DNA from: Hydractinia symbiolongicarpus
Lineage: Eukaryota > Cnidaria > Hydrozoa > Anthoathecata > Hydractiniidae
Length of the DNA: 64,000 nt
Reading direction: 5' to 3'
Assembly (NCBI RefSeq): GCF_029227915.1
Contig: NC_079882.1
Coordinates: 21,703,001-21,767,000 of the forward strand
Shown: positions 1 through 12,500 of the stretch, piece after piece
Numbering within the stretch: position 1 is the first letter of the stretch
Layout of the letters: every line of letters begins with the position of its first letter
Notes under the pieces: generated by a model
Databases searched by the model: none
The model's input: only the letters and a program-made list of their open reading frames with translations
What the model was told of the DNA's origin: nothing
Made by a program: the position numbers and the translations under genes

Positions 1-577
1 AAAAACTTGTAGTAAAGAAGAATGAAAACACTAAATGTTAATCACCAACTGTGATATTTCTCCGTTCTTTGATTTTTTGTGGTGAAAAATTGCATGTTAA
101 AAATTGCATGTTAAAAATACATCTGGCTTCGCGTGACAAAACTTTAACTTCTTGCTGATTTAAAATTTCCGAAATGATAAATTTTTGCGATAATGACCAA
201 GAAAAGGCAACATTAAAGAATAGCATCTTTAATAGATCAAAAAAACAATACAATGCAAGATAGAGCTTTTTGAAATCGATGTGGCATACGACTTGGATTA
301 TTTCCAATATTTTAGGAGTTTAAAATTCCATAATGTAAAAAATTCAGCTACAAAAAGTTTCAGGGTTATTGCGTTAACTTTTCCAATGTTATTAACAAAT
401 TAAATAATGCCCGGTACTGCATTTATGAATTCAGGCACTTGCAATTTTTCAGAATCTAAAATTTGCATCTGTTACGATATATCGTTTGACTTAAAGTAGA
501 GATAATTGTCAATTATACTTTCCAAGCTTTCCAAGCTTACATAACGAAATAATGTATATATTAAATAGCATGTACAG
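1..577. other. Upstream intron of the RPTP gene
   Basis: AT-rich sequence ending in an acceptor (TACAG at 573-577) before the first recognisable exon. That exon enters in phase 1, so at least one coding exon lies beyond the left edge. I see no gene here; the minus-strand reading at 38-307 has no family resemblance. Confidence 0.6.
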
Positions 578-3500
578 ATCGCACACCTCTTGGAATGGCA
601 AATGGATTGATTACTTCCGATCAAATATCAAGTAGCTCAATGTATCCAAATTATCTACCATCTCGTGGAAGACTTTATTCTTCAAGTGTATGGTGTGGTC
701 AAGAAGGAACAGCTGTAGGAAGTTACAAATCAGATTGGTTCCAGGTACTGTCAAGAAATCAAAGTTAACTTTTTCTGATTGGACATAAAGTTTCTAATTT
801 CAAAATAGGGATTAGGAAAAATCGAGTTACTTTATGTTGTCATTTTCAGCAGGTCCGGTGCATTTGCAGAGCTTTGTTGTTGTTGTTTCTTTTCTGAAAA
901 AAATATTATATGCCATACATGTATGCTATTGCGGTGATTTGAATGCCACTTTAGCAATGGAATAGTCATTTCAAGGATAAACAAATGTCACTAAATCCCC
1001 TTTGTTGTTAGTTGACAGCGTTTATCACAATGAATCTTCTTTGCTGTGAAGAGTAAGATGCCAAGAGGTCTATTTACAAAAATTTTTAACCGCATATTTT
1101 AAACAAAAAGTTGTCTTTGCAAAGAGTTATTTTATTAATTCCAGTTTTTTGATAACAGTACGCGATATAAACACGATTTTTTGTATATCATTCCATTTTG
1201 TATCAATTCTAAATACGTATCTTTCAGGCAGTTGTTTCTTAAACGCCTGAGTTTTTTTTCATTCCACTTAGTAGTACTTTCAATTTTTACCTATTGTCCA
1301 AGGAAGGTTTTTTTCTATGATTTTTGTTGTCAATCCTGCGTCATTAACCAGGATTACTTTTTACTGTAAGATTACTGTTCCCACATTGACCGAGCAAAGC
1401 ACTGGAAAGAAAATTTAATTTTCTTTCGTATTGGCCTACATTATGATATTAAAAGTTGAGTGGTCTCGATTTACTGTAAGTGGATTTTATGTTAGTATTT
1501 GGGCTTTGCTTTGATGCAGTAGTGTTTCTCGACTTCTTCCCGTATTCACTTTGCATCTAGATTTTCATCTTCATTTTTATAGCAATCTCACCTCGACGTT
1601 AAGGTTCCATATTACTGTTCATTTCACCTTTTAGAAAATTAGCACTTATCTGTTCAGTCATTGACATTAAAAATATAAATATGTTTATGTCATGAACAAC
1701 CGAGTGTATTCTAGGGTGCGCTATACAGCAATCATAGACGGCATGGATTGAAATCATTTTGGCTTTTCATTTGTTGAGGAGATATTATATAGCTGAAATT
1801 AACCAATCAGACCTTTTACATGCCTGGATAAAAACGATAGAATGATTAACCCTTATTATGCCAGAGTATAGTTATTTACCCCATGTTGCCCCCACCCCCT
1901 CCCTTTGGCATAAATACGTTTGTCTCGAACCATATTACCCTGTTTCAAAATATTTGCTTTTTGAACGGCGAAAAACCACATTACTGAAAGTTGATTTAAA
2001 ATACTATTGATATAAGTATTTCTATCCATTGCCTTGCTGTTTAACCGGACTTTCGGTCTATGATCACAGTCTATAATAGGATCATTCTTCCAGCTATGGT
2101 CTGAAAATTTATTTTTTGTCTGTACCTGCGTCCGTGTTGTGCTCCTGTACACATTGTTTCACAATTCGTTTCCTGTTATCGACAGAATTTGATTATTCAA
2201 ACATAATCCGTCTCGTACATAATAAAACAGGGAGTTTCGCGAAACCAGCGAACAACTAATGTTTCACGGAACCATCGAACCATCAGTCTACACAGTACGC
2301 TTGCTTTCGCGGATATTAATTTTCACGGATGATAGTTTGCAAAAATATTCGCGAGTAATAATTTTTACGATTGACTTAGAACTTATAAATGAATTACTAA
2401 TTTTTGGGAATAGTATCCTGAAGGACATTTTTCTTAATTATTATTTAATTGTTATTCAGAAAATTTCAAATAATTCATTGAAATTCACTGGTAGAAGCCG
2501 GAGTCTGTATATAGTGATCAAAAGAAAGTTTTTGGAAATATTTAATATAACTTCGATACAAATTGTTTCCAATAAATCACGTTCTAGATCTCTCTTTCTT
2601 CCCATTTAAGTCCCTCCAAGATGTAAACAGTAACACTACCTTCAGTGCCATTTTTGTGAGCTTTAGATATAAATTCGTAGAACGGACTTTCGAATATTTA
2701 TTTTTTATCATTTTGTGTTATGTGTGTCTCAGAGAGACTTTATGGTGTCGATACCTTTAAGTTTATCTAAAGTAGTACAAAAACTTCCAACGTTTTTAAA
2801 AAGTTCTCTTATCTTCTAGTGTACTATTCTCAATCCTTTCGCCTTTGCTCCACATTATCACTAAGCAGTAACAATATTTGCAAACTAACTAGTGGTTCTG
2901 AATATATAAACAAATCTTAGTAGTGTCTCACCACCCTCAATACCCTCGATCTCCACAACTCCAGTAAACGAGTAACAAACACTGTTATTGTTCCTTATTG
3001 GTCCTTTGATGGAAAAAATCAGTAAAATTTTTAGCAGAACTCTCAGCATGACCACACGGGAAGCTGCCATCCTAGAATATCGAGAAGATGTGATTTTCTG
3101 AAATTGTTATGTTAATTCTTCATGCGTAAGTAGTGTACGTTGTTATAATCTTCTGTTTATGATGACTCTGGTATATTAGCATTAGCAAGTCCATGTACAT
3201 ATTTCGAGAATATTTTAAATCAACTCGTACAAAGATAAAAAAGGTAATTTCAAGATCATAGGAGATATGTATTACTTCTATTTGACGAAATGAACATCCC
3301 GAAAGATTTTATGGGATGCACATGCGGGTGAACTTATATGTTTTGTTGACCTAGGAGATATACATATCAACTTTGCTACGTCACAAAATGTTCAAGAATT
3401 TGCATCATGACATTCTGAAAGATTTTGTAACGCAGCTTGTATTTCTTGTCAAAAGTATTAGTAATCCGCTGTATCCCAGTTTTTGCACATTTGCAACAAC

Positions 3501-6500
3501 TAAGGCTAAATCCTCTCAAATAATGCTTACATTTTGGAGAGATGTATGCTACTGTAAAGATATGAAATTTAAAGTCATTCCTGCTACTGCCGGTGGTGCT
3601 TCATACAACCGAAACAAAAAATGTTCTTAGCAATGAACAACGATTCATTTACGTTTTTGCAGAAACGCGCATGTCATCAAAACAAACAGAAACTGTCTTT
3701 CAAATTCTGGTTCAGGCAGAGCAACAAGATTTATGTGGAACAATTATGAAGATTTATAAAGTGGTTTGAAGTTGGGGCCATGCATCAAAACGGGAACCAT
3801 TTTTACTACCATATTAATCAGTAAATGATGAGAGATTTGCTTTGTTGGAAAGTCTTTTTTATCGTACTTTTAGCAATGGAAGGGATCTATTAAGCCAGAC
3901 CTAGCTATTTTTAGAACCAAGTTAAAACAAGTATGTTTATCTCATGGCAAACCTATAAAGGACTACAAATAACAGTGTATTCATTCAATAAGGTAGGAAA
4001 AAATTTTTTACAAAACGGAATCAGGTATGTAATGGTTGCATTAAGAAATGTAATAATATTCTTTTGCGATTGTTTTGGTGGAAATATTTTTAGGTTTCCA
4101 AAAAATTGATACTTAGCGGGAAAAAAAAACTTTTGCGGATTAAAAAAATATAAGAAATAAACCTTTTTTGTGGACTTATGTTTTAGCAAATTCTCATGTT
4201 TATTTTTTACAACTACGTGCTTTCGGGAAGATTTTGTTGAAATTTTGAAATTAGGCTCCAAAACAATTTTTTTTGGCAGATCTAGTACGTACATAATAAA
4301 AAACTTGCAAAATTAATTCCTCTTGATCAAAATAATAACTACATATTTAACTTACCAAACAAAAATCAATGTAGGCAACCGGTAGTTAATCCATTTGTAC
4401 GGCTATAAAAAAATTGTTTATTTTACAGTTATTATAGCCAATGTCTGGGACAGAAACTAATTCTTTAGCACTAGTTTAGTAGCAAAAGCAGATGTTTTCG
4501 TACGAAATTATTTTACACATATAGCAAAAATACTTTGCGTCCTTTGATTGACTCTCTATAAACCACCTCTATCTCGGATATTATTCAAATTTTGACAGAT
4601 GCTTGTAAATCCACGTCTGTCATTCGATAATCCACACGGAAGTTATCCGTCATATTTTGATGATCCGCTTCCAATTCTTCGAAAGAGCGATATTTCGCCT
4701 TGAGGGATCGAATAACACCTTGATAAATCGGTTGCGTGATTGAAGTGGTGTTGGAAGGAAGAAAGATCAGCTCCACGCATTGCAAATCTGATACCTCAAA
4801 TTGAGCAGGGCAGTTATCGATAACCAAAGGAATTTGCTTTAACTCTGTTAGTTTTTAAAAAGCCTTAAATATTTTAGATTTGTATTTTTTTCAAGTAGAC
4901 ACAGTGTTTTGTGGAACTTCAAACAACAATGAAGCTAATTCGTTGGTTCTTCCCTTGTCATGTTTCAGCAAGGTTTGGTATTTTAACTCTAAACCCACTT
5001 TTTTTTATACTCGTTTTTTCGGTACAGCAGCCATTTTCTTTTATTTCAATTTTTTCAGTCTGCACGGTAGAACATTGCTACCTTGCAATTTGAACGATAA
5101 TTTGCACGATAAAGAGTCGATACCTTGCAGTCTGTTCGAGAGAACATTGCTACCTTGCAATTTGCACGATAGAGAGTCTGTGTCTGTTTAGATTCATATT
5201 AATATTGTAGTTTTATCACTGATAAACCTATAATACAAAACACAAATTGATTGTTGGTGTCGTTTTGTGCATAAATCAATTTTTTTCAGAAGGTGAAGAC
5301 CCACACCACTCCACATGTTGCTATTCTTACAAAAAAGTTTTTGCCACAGGTCACACAGTTACATTCAACTATAAAATTATTTAGTTGGTGTAGTGGAGCC
5401 CTCTTCTCTAAAAAATAGATTCAAGGTTTTTAAATTTTTTTTCTTATTTTCTTTAGAATTAACTTAACAGAGCAGTATTAGGCCTCTGTCAACTATTTTG
5501 ATAAGGGCAGTGTCAAACTTGTAAGGTTATGTTGTTTGAGCTGGGTTATATAGCTACTTATTGACAACCGTTTTTGAATTTAAAAAGCAATAGCATTTGT
5601 TTGTAGCTGCAACTACATCTTTCTAAGGATACCTAAGGGTTAACATGCTTTTATCGTGGATGATTGCATTGCTCTTATTACATTTTTTTAAATTATAAAA
5701 AATGATGAAGACCAACATTCAGTCTTATACAACCATCCCAACATGTTCAGTATAGCCAAGTCATGATGTTACTTACAGATGTTGAAAAAATAAAAGATAC
5801 CCAATAACAAGGAATAAAGTGTATGTCAACAGCATTGGTTAAAGTTCCAAGCTAGTAGAAACCAATACTAGTATAGTTAAAAAATAACATTCAAATCATT
5901 CAACTTTAGCTAGCTGAACACCACCAAAGAATGTAAACTAGCCACTTTCATAAGACCAATTGGTATAAAAGAAATGCCATTTTCTATTTCAAAATTTCAT
6001 AATGTGACAAGTTAATTTAAAAAATGGTAAGGGTAAATAAACTATGTTGTATAAAATTGTATCTAAACTAACCTTGTTTCGATGTTACTGTCTATATTCC
6101 GAGTGTGTATTTTGCGGAATGAAAATGGATATTGAAATAGGCTTATTGAAATAAAAGTATCTGCCAAACGTTAAGGCTGGCAAACAATCACAAAATGTAT
6201 TGCGCAGAGAGTTTGCAAGTTTATATGGTTGTGCAATCTTTATCAAGTGAGCCTTTCAAGTAGATAGAAACCCGACGTCTACGCAAATATCTGCGTTAAA
6301 AATTTCAAAAAATTACATTTCAAATTGCCAGGATTTTCTATTATAAGATTTTCGCATTGTGTAATTTCTCTGTTCTTTTTAGGTTCGTTTTAAAAACAAA
6401 ACAATAATCAATGGAATTGCTATCCAAGGTGATCCACTTGTCTCTAACGGTTTTATAGAAACATTTCGACTAAAATTCTCAAGTGATGGAAAAGATTGGA

Positions 6501-9500
6501 CGAGTTTTGATAATGATAAGGTAATATCTGTACTCTTACGAAATAATCGAATCGTTTCATACACATTCTTAGTGTCTTATTTCTTGCAAAAATAAAACGA
6601 GGCAAACATAGATATCAGGAACAGAAAAATTTTGATATTGTGTTGCACAAAAAAGCAACTGCCCCCTCTAATATATATACGAGTAAATTTTAATTCTCAT
6701 AGTCAATTAAATAAAACTCTATGAATACAACGTGAAATGTCAAATCACGGCGAATTCACTGCTAGTATCCGAAATTATATGTTATCAGAACAACTCAATT
6801 TGTATAAAAAACAAACAGATCCAACTACGTAATCAAAATAGTAATCGGATAAGTGCAAATTAGGGTGACTCACATTTTAAAATTTTCGCTTTAATTTGAG
6901 CAGAATTTCAATAATAACGTTATTAATTGACTTTAAATTGAACTGGTGTGTTATCTATCCGAAATGCACAATGACGCTGCTACAAATCCAAAAGTATCTC
7001 AAAATTGTAACATCAACACGAATTTCTTTGGATAATTCAGCTGGATTGTAAGTCCCTGCAAAATTCCACAGCAATTCACTTGTTGAAAATCGATAAGACA
7101 ATTGCCCGTCCCTACTCGCAGTTGCCATCTTTAGCTAACAGACAGAGGCCGAGCATGATAATATAACTAATTGTTAAACCACGGAAAAAATCCTCGGTTT
7201 TTCCCGTCAGGAGAATGTATTAATCCACAGAGATGTCGCTGCTGCGCACAGCCATTTTGAACACACTACAACGGCTATTTTTACAGACTAGCCGAGGAAC
7301 CTGGTGTTGAGACGCCGGATTAAGCCACAAGTAACTGTGTGATTTGGCGTTGGTGTAAACTGTGCCACATGATCAGGTGCAGCGCCTAAGTACAAGCTTC
7401 GGGTGTAATATATATATTTTTAAATAACTTTACTGCAACTTTAGCGAATAAAAAACCAAAATTTAAAGACTTTAGGAACTCAAATATTTGCTGGAGCTTT
7501 CCTCACCGCTGTTGCGATAGCAACAAAATCCCAGGGGAACTTTTTGAAGGTAAATTTATGAACGCATTAATAAACCAAATGTGAAAAGTAAATGCTTTTT
7601 TTAACAAAAATAAATTTTTCTTATTCGTCAAATTCGTCAAGAAAAACACGTAACTAAACAATAATGCATTTCTCAAACGATCAAGCAGTCTTCATAAGAA
7701 AATTTAAGCGTTTTTAAAGATTTTTGATGCATTGTCACTTGCCCGTTGATAACAACTTTTACGGAAAAAATGAAATCATATCAATAAAGAAAAACAGCTC
7801 AACAGAAGCTCAAAAAATTTTCATATTAAATGAGAAAAAATTCAGGGGGTAATAAAAACATTTCTGCTAGGAAAAAAGTGTATCACCGAAACTGGATTTC
7901 AAAACTGCTTGCATATACAAACCTGTATGAAAAACGTATTTTGCTTTCGTTTGATGTTTGAAATGCTGATGACATCGGTTCACACATTAGCTTACTCAAG
8001 CAAAATAATATAACCTTTGTGAAAAATTAGAATCTCAATTGCGCAAAACTAAAGAACAAAACTATGTTCTGTGGGTTTTGAAAGGAGATAATCATAAGAA
8101 GCAAAAAGGATGAAAATTGAAAACTTTATAAATTTAAAAATGGAAAATGGAAAGGGGAACAAATAAGTAAAATAACATCAATAAAAGCGAACATGAATTA
8201 TGCAATTGCATGAATTTCATGGCCCGTGAATATATACACATGCGAAAAAAATTGTATTTTTTGAAATCAAGACATCAAGATGAACTTTGTCTTACCATCA
8301 TATTCCTCTGGAAACAATCATCAGTAAGATTTACAAGCAGATGTAAAACCGAAAATCTTTTGTTAAAGTTCCTTTTCTTATGATCGCTTACTACATTTTC
8401 ACGAAGTGTTACTCGATTTTTCCGAAGTGATCTTATTAAAACTGAGCTTGTCACACAAGGAAGCGACTTGTACAACCGAAAGCTGGACAACTTCGCACAT
8501 TTATCATAAAATAAATTTTAAATGGTAGTATGTAAGGTATGTTTTATCAAAGTTACAACAATTCGTAGCTCAAACAAATCAGCCGCTACAAAAAATCGAA
8601 CTTTTCTGCACTTGAAAACGTCAAAAATCACGTTCGTCACCGTCTTTTTTTACCAAATAAGGAGTCGGAATTTGTAGCCATATTTGAGGCGATGAAGTTC
8701 GTATTTATGCCACTTCGGATTCATATGAAACAGTAAAACTAGTTGAATTTTTTTTTTTATTATTGTAGTAGTAAAAATATATCAAAAAATAATTTTTGTG
8801 TCTAGTTTTCCTTTAAATAAAAATGCAAGTTCTTTTTAAAACTTTTAAAAATCATGACTTTCGGAAATTTAGCTGGGTGAGAAAATACATGTAGCTAGCT
8901 GGCTATCTTGCTAACATATACGTAGACAGGCGTAAAAAACCATCACCAATGCGTTATTGATAAACATATGTTTATTTTGAAAGTTTTAAAATATAATTTA
9001 AAAGTGGGAATGCTAAAAATAAACGCATGACGATTTTACATGCAATAAACATATTTATGCAAGCGTTTAATATCAAAAAGGGTTGATATTAAAATCATGC
9101 GTTTAAGATGAGTTCATTCAACATCAAATAAATCTTTTGTTTTTACCGCCAATGCACAAAGTGAGAGTAGTGTCTTTCATGAGAGCTTTGCAGGAGTAGA
9201 AAAAGCAACAGTGACAAAAAACGAAAATAATAATACCAGAGGCGTAGCCAGCGTCGGTCAGGCTCTGCGATCGACTGAGCGACCTACTTTTTTCATTTCA
9301 ACACGTCGTTTTTTCCACCCCACCGCCAACACATGGATGGGTGCACCAATTGTGCATCCGGCACAAATCTTTTTCCGGGCGGCGCACACAAGCCTCGCGC
9401 TTCGCACGTCGTTTTCGCAGGATACAACAGCATCCACTTTGTTTTGCAGGCTGAGGTGTTGAATCTCTACTTTGTTTCGCAGATAGTCGTTTTCGCAGGA

Positions 9501-12500
9501 TTGCCTGCGAAAATTATGCCTATGTACGGTCTTGTGTTTTCCATTTATGGTCATTTTGGACGCATCCTAGTAAATTTCGCAGAGAGGTTAAAAATTCGCT
9601 CCATAGCTATAGAACATACGCAAGAAAGTCAAAAAAAAAAACAAGGTTAGCGAAGCTGTGAAGGTGAAGAAAGCATGATGTTGCTGTCAAACGTGGATAG
9701 ATAGATGTTATACTATTAAATTATCTCAAGATAATTCCACGATCTTAAGAAAATTTTATTATTGTTCTAGGGCTTTAGCCGGTAGAACTTTAAAATGGAC
9801 TTCTTTTTTTTGTCGCCGTTTTTACTACCGACACTAGTGAAACACGGCAGGATACCAGTCTAGTGTAGCGATACGGGAATTCTTAGATTTTGAGTGTTAA
9901 ACAGACTACACTCTTGCACAAGGTACAAAAACCTATTGTTTTTACAAAATAATCATTTTGCATTATTATTTTATGTTTAGTTGGTTTCGCTAGTACCAAG
10001 CTGCAACTGTCGTTTGTTATCTTTAAGTGATATGGATTTTACCATAGCTAGATTTGTATTTAATACAGCGAGTTTCAACTGACTAAAATTCTTTTTAAAA
10101 AACTAAATAAATTAAAAATAATCGTTTTTATCGATTTTTACGTTTGATCTAGGTTTCATAAAACAGTGTTTACAAACTTGAACTCATTTTTCCTACTTTC
10201 ATATTTTTCATTCTCTTTTGCTGTGCCAGTTGAAATAATTAATTATTAATAACGTAAGCATTTCTTTCTTCACAATTAACTAAAGAAAGAAAGAAAGAAG
10301 GAAAGAAACAAAGACCCCTAGTGCGAGCCAAGCTTTAGAGGCTGAATAAAATATAAAACTCAGCCGCTGTATATCCAAAGTGAATCTTTGAACGCAAAAA
10401 GAAATTTAAAACCTAAAATAGGTTAAAAACTATGCATCTTATCACTTTAGAGTAAAACATTGCAAAATGAGCAGTCAAACGCAAGTAGCAAATTTATTAT
10501 TTTCTCGAATCGGTTTGTATTAGGCTATGATTTGTTTATAAAAATTACTTTGAGACTTTGAAAGTAGTGTTTAGTGCATAGTTCATATAATCCATCTTTA
10601 AACAGCTTTTTCGTACCTATTGCGAAATGTTGTTTGATTCCTGATTTGTCGATACTAAAAGTTTGCTTTTGGTTAGAATTTTATTTTTAATTTAAATCAT
10701 TATTTTAAACCATATTTTAGACTTCTCTAATGTTAAATGTTTCTTAATACAAAGAGGTCTAAACTATATGTTTTAGAAGTTTACAGGTAATGTTGACAAC
10801 ACCAACGTGGTATACAACTGGTTTACAAAATCGATGGTAGCTACACATGTTCGTTTGTATGCAACGCGTATAAAATTAGATCATGATCGATTGGCTCATG
10901 CATGTGTACGGATGGAACTTTATGGTTGCTTGCAAAGTGGTAAGTAAAATTAACAAGTGCAGTTGACTGTTTCTAATTTAAATTTCATAAAAAAATAGAA
11001 ATAAAAGAAACAAAGAGTTATCAAATTTAAATTATCCGCTTCGATCAAAAATAAAGGAACCTGTTATGCTGGCCTCCTAGGCACTATTTTTTCTTGCGAT
11101 AAGCTCTCAGGGATGCATTGATGAAAGTGTTGTGTGTAGCATGCAGTGTTGTTTACTGTCTGGATTTTGCAAGCGGGCAATACGGGTTTTTAGGCATTCT
11201 GATTGGCTTAGCGCTCTTGATAACGGGCCGATGGAGCGGTATTGCCCGTGGTCAAGAAAAATGGTAGCTTAAAATTTAAACAACCACGAAAACAAGTTTT
11301 AAGAAGCATTGGAAATGACTATATATCTAACTCCTAGAATACATCTATCGACAAAAACATTTTTATAGCATAGAAACAACAACAATGTCAAGTTTGACAG
11401 TTAAAATAACCAGATTCAGCAACATTCTGTCTGGATGCTTCTTCAACATGGCTAGTAAACTATAGCTTCCATAAAAAACGATGATTTGATATCCAGTTTT
11501 ATCAAAAATGCTAAATACAGAACGACGAAATTATAACATATACGTCTCCTCTCATTTTCAGACTCGTTCCTCCAACTTTTAGTTACTCAGTCAATATAAA
11601 ACTCGTTGATGCCCATGTTATTCTTAGTTAGCTAGCTAGTTAAAAAATTTACTTCAATATTCGCTGTAAATAAATTTTAGTTGCGCATTCAACTTTACAC
11701 ATTCTTCTGTAAGTCTCGAACATCGTTATGTTTTGTTTACAAAAATTTATTCTATAGGGTATTTCGAATTCTGCATAGAACGTTTGTTTTTAGACCGGAC
11801 TGTTTTGAATTTTGACCTCGAGTGTTAACGAAAGTAGTGCTAGTGAATTATATTATTATAAAAATACTAAACCGAATTTTTTATTATTATTATTTTTATC
11901 TAACTAAGACGGTTAACAAATACAATAATAACCGATTACCCCGGGCTGTACCAAAAATATCGCCCTCAGTCATTGCACCGACCTAGCAAGCTCGGTCGGG
12001 ACTTAGACCTCAGGCGATATTATGCGGTACAGCCCGGGGTAATCGGTTATTATTGTATTAATAAAATATTCGCGATATTTATATGTCAAGATTTATCTTA
12101 CTAACGCAACTCGAAACTGGAAAATGTTATGCTATATGTACGCGGTGTGTGCCAAAAAATGTATTCTCTAATGGAAATAATTACCTAATGCACGCACGTC
12201 TTCACAAATTTATAAATAATAATATTTGCTTCGTGGGAAATGATTCATGACTTTATGACGGAGTCATTATCATAAACGCAAAAGGATATTCAAGCTCTAA
12301 GAATTTATATTGGCGAATCTCATCTAAAAACACTGGAAAATAAAGTTACAGACAGAATTTTTCCCAAGGAACTCGAAACTGTGTTCGAATAACAGAATGA
12401 AGTAGGAGTTAATCAAACATGACGCAAATGTGGAATTTAATCGATAAGGATCTTTACAAAAACCCATTTTAAGTATCCTAAGAAGATATTGTCGAAACTG

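Larger units (their letters stand above)
745..6382 (+). other. Intron with Tigger fragment and small duplication
   Basis: About 5.6 kb, AT-rich. It contains the minus-strand Tigger/pogo transposase remnant at 4585-4851 and a short direct repeat at 5069-5164. The remaining open readings (e.g. 3373-3630 plus, 3953-4294 minus) show no recognisable domain. Confidence 0.6.
6521..10776 (+). other. Intron with scattered repeat debris
   Basis: About 4.3 kb. It holds a diverged copy of the CCGTGGAAAAATCCACG repeat family at 7160-7212 and a GC-richer patch at 9200-9650 with short open readings on both strands and recurring CGTTTTCGCAGGA. A (GAAA)n run lies at about 10282-10312. No gene recognised. Confidence 0.55.
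578..10939 (+). other. Exons encoding F5/8 type C (discoidin) domain 1
   Basis: Exons 578-744, 6383-6520 and 10777-10939. The first gives TPLGMANG, SSVWCG and SDWFQ. The second gives VRFKNKTIINGIAIQGD, the usual 'W-hydrophobic-Q-V ... I-x-GI-x-x-QG' core of discoidin folds. The third ends MELYGC, the closing Cys motif of the domain. The usual opening Cys would be in the missing upstream exon. The introns are long (5.6 and 4.3 kb). Discoidin domains bind collagen, glycans or lipids; the ligand here is unknown. Confidence 0.85.

Noticed and set aside
3373-3630. 85-codon plus-strand reading in an intron
   Set aside because: No recognisable family, no splice context in phase with the RPTP exons and AT-rich composition.
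9211-9650. Overlapping open frames on both strands
   Set aside because: GC-richer repeat-like patch with recurring CGTTTTCGCAGGA. The translations show no domain and both strands are open, so this is composition rather than genes.
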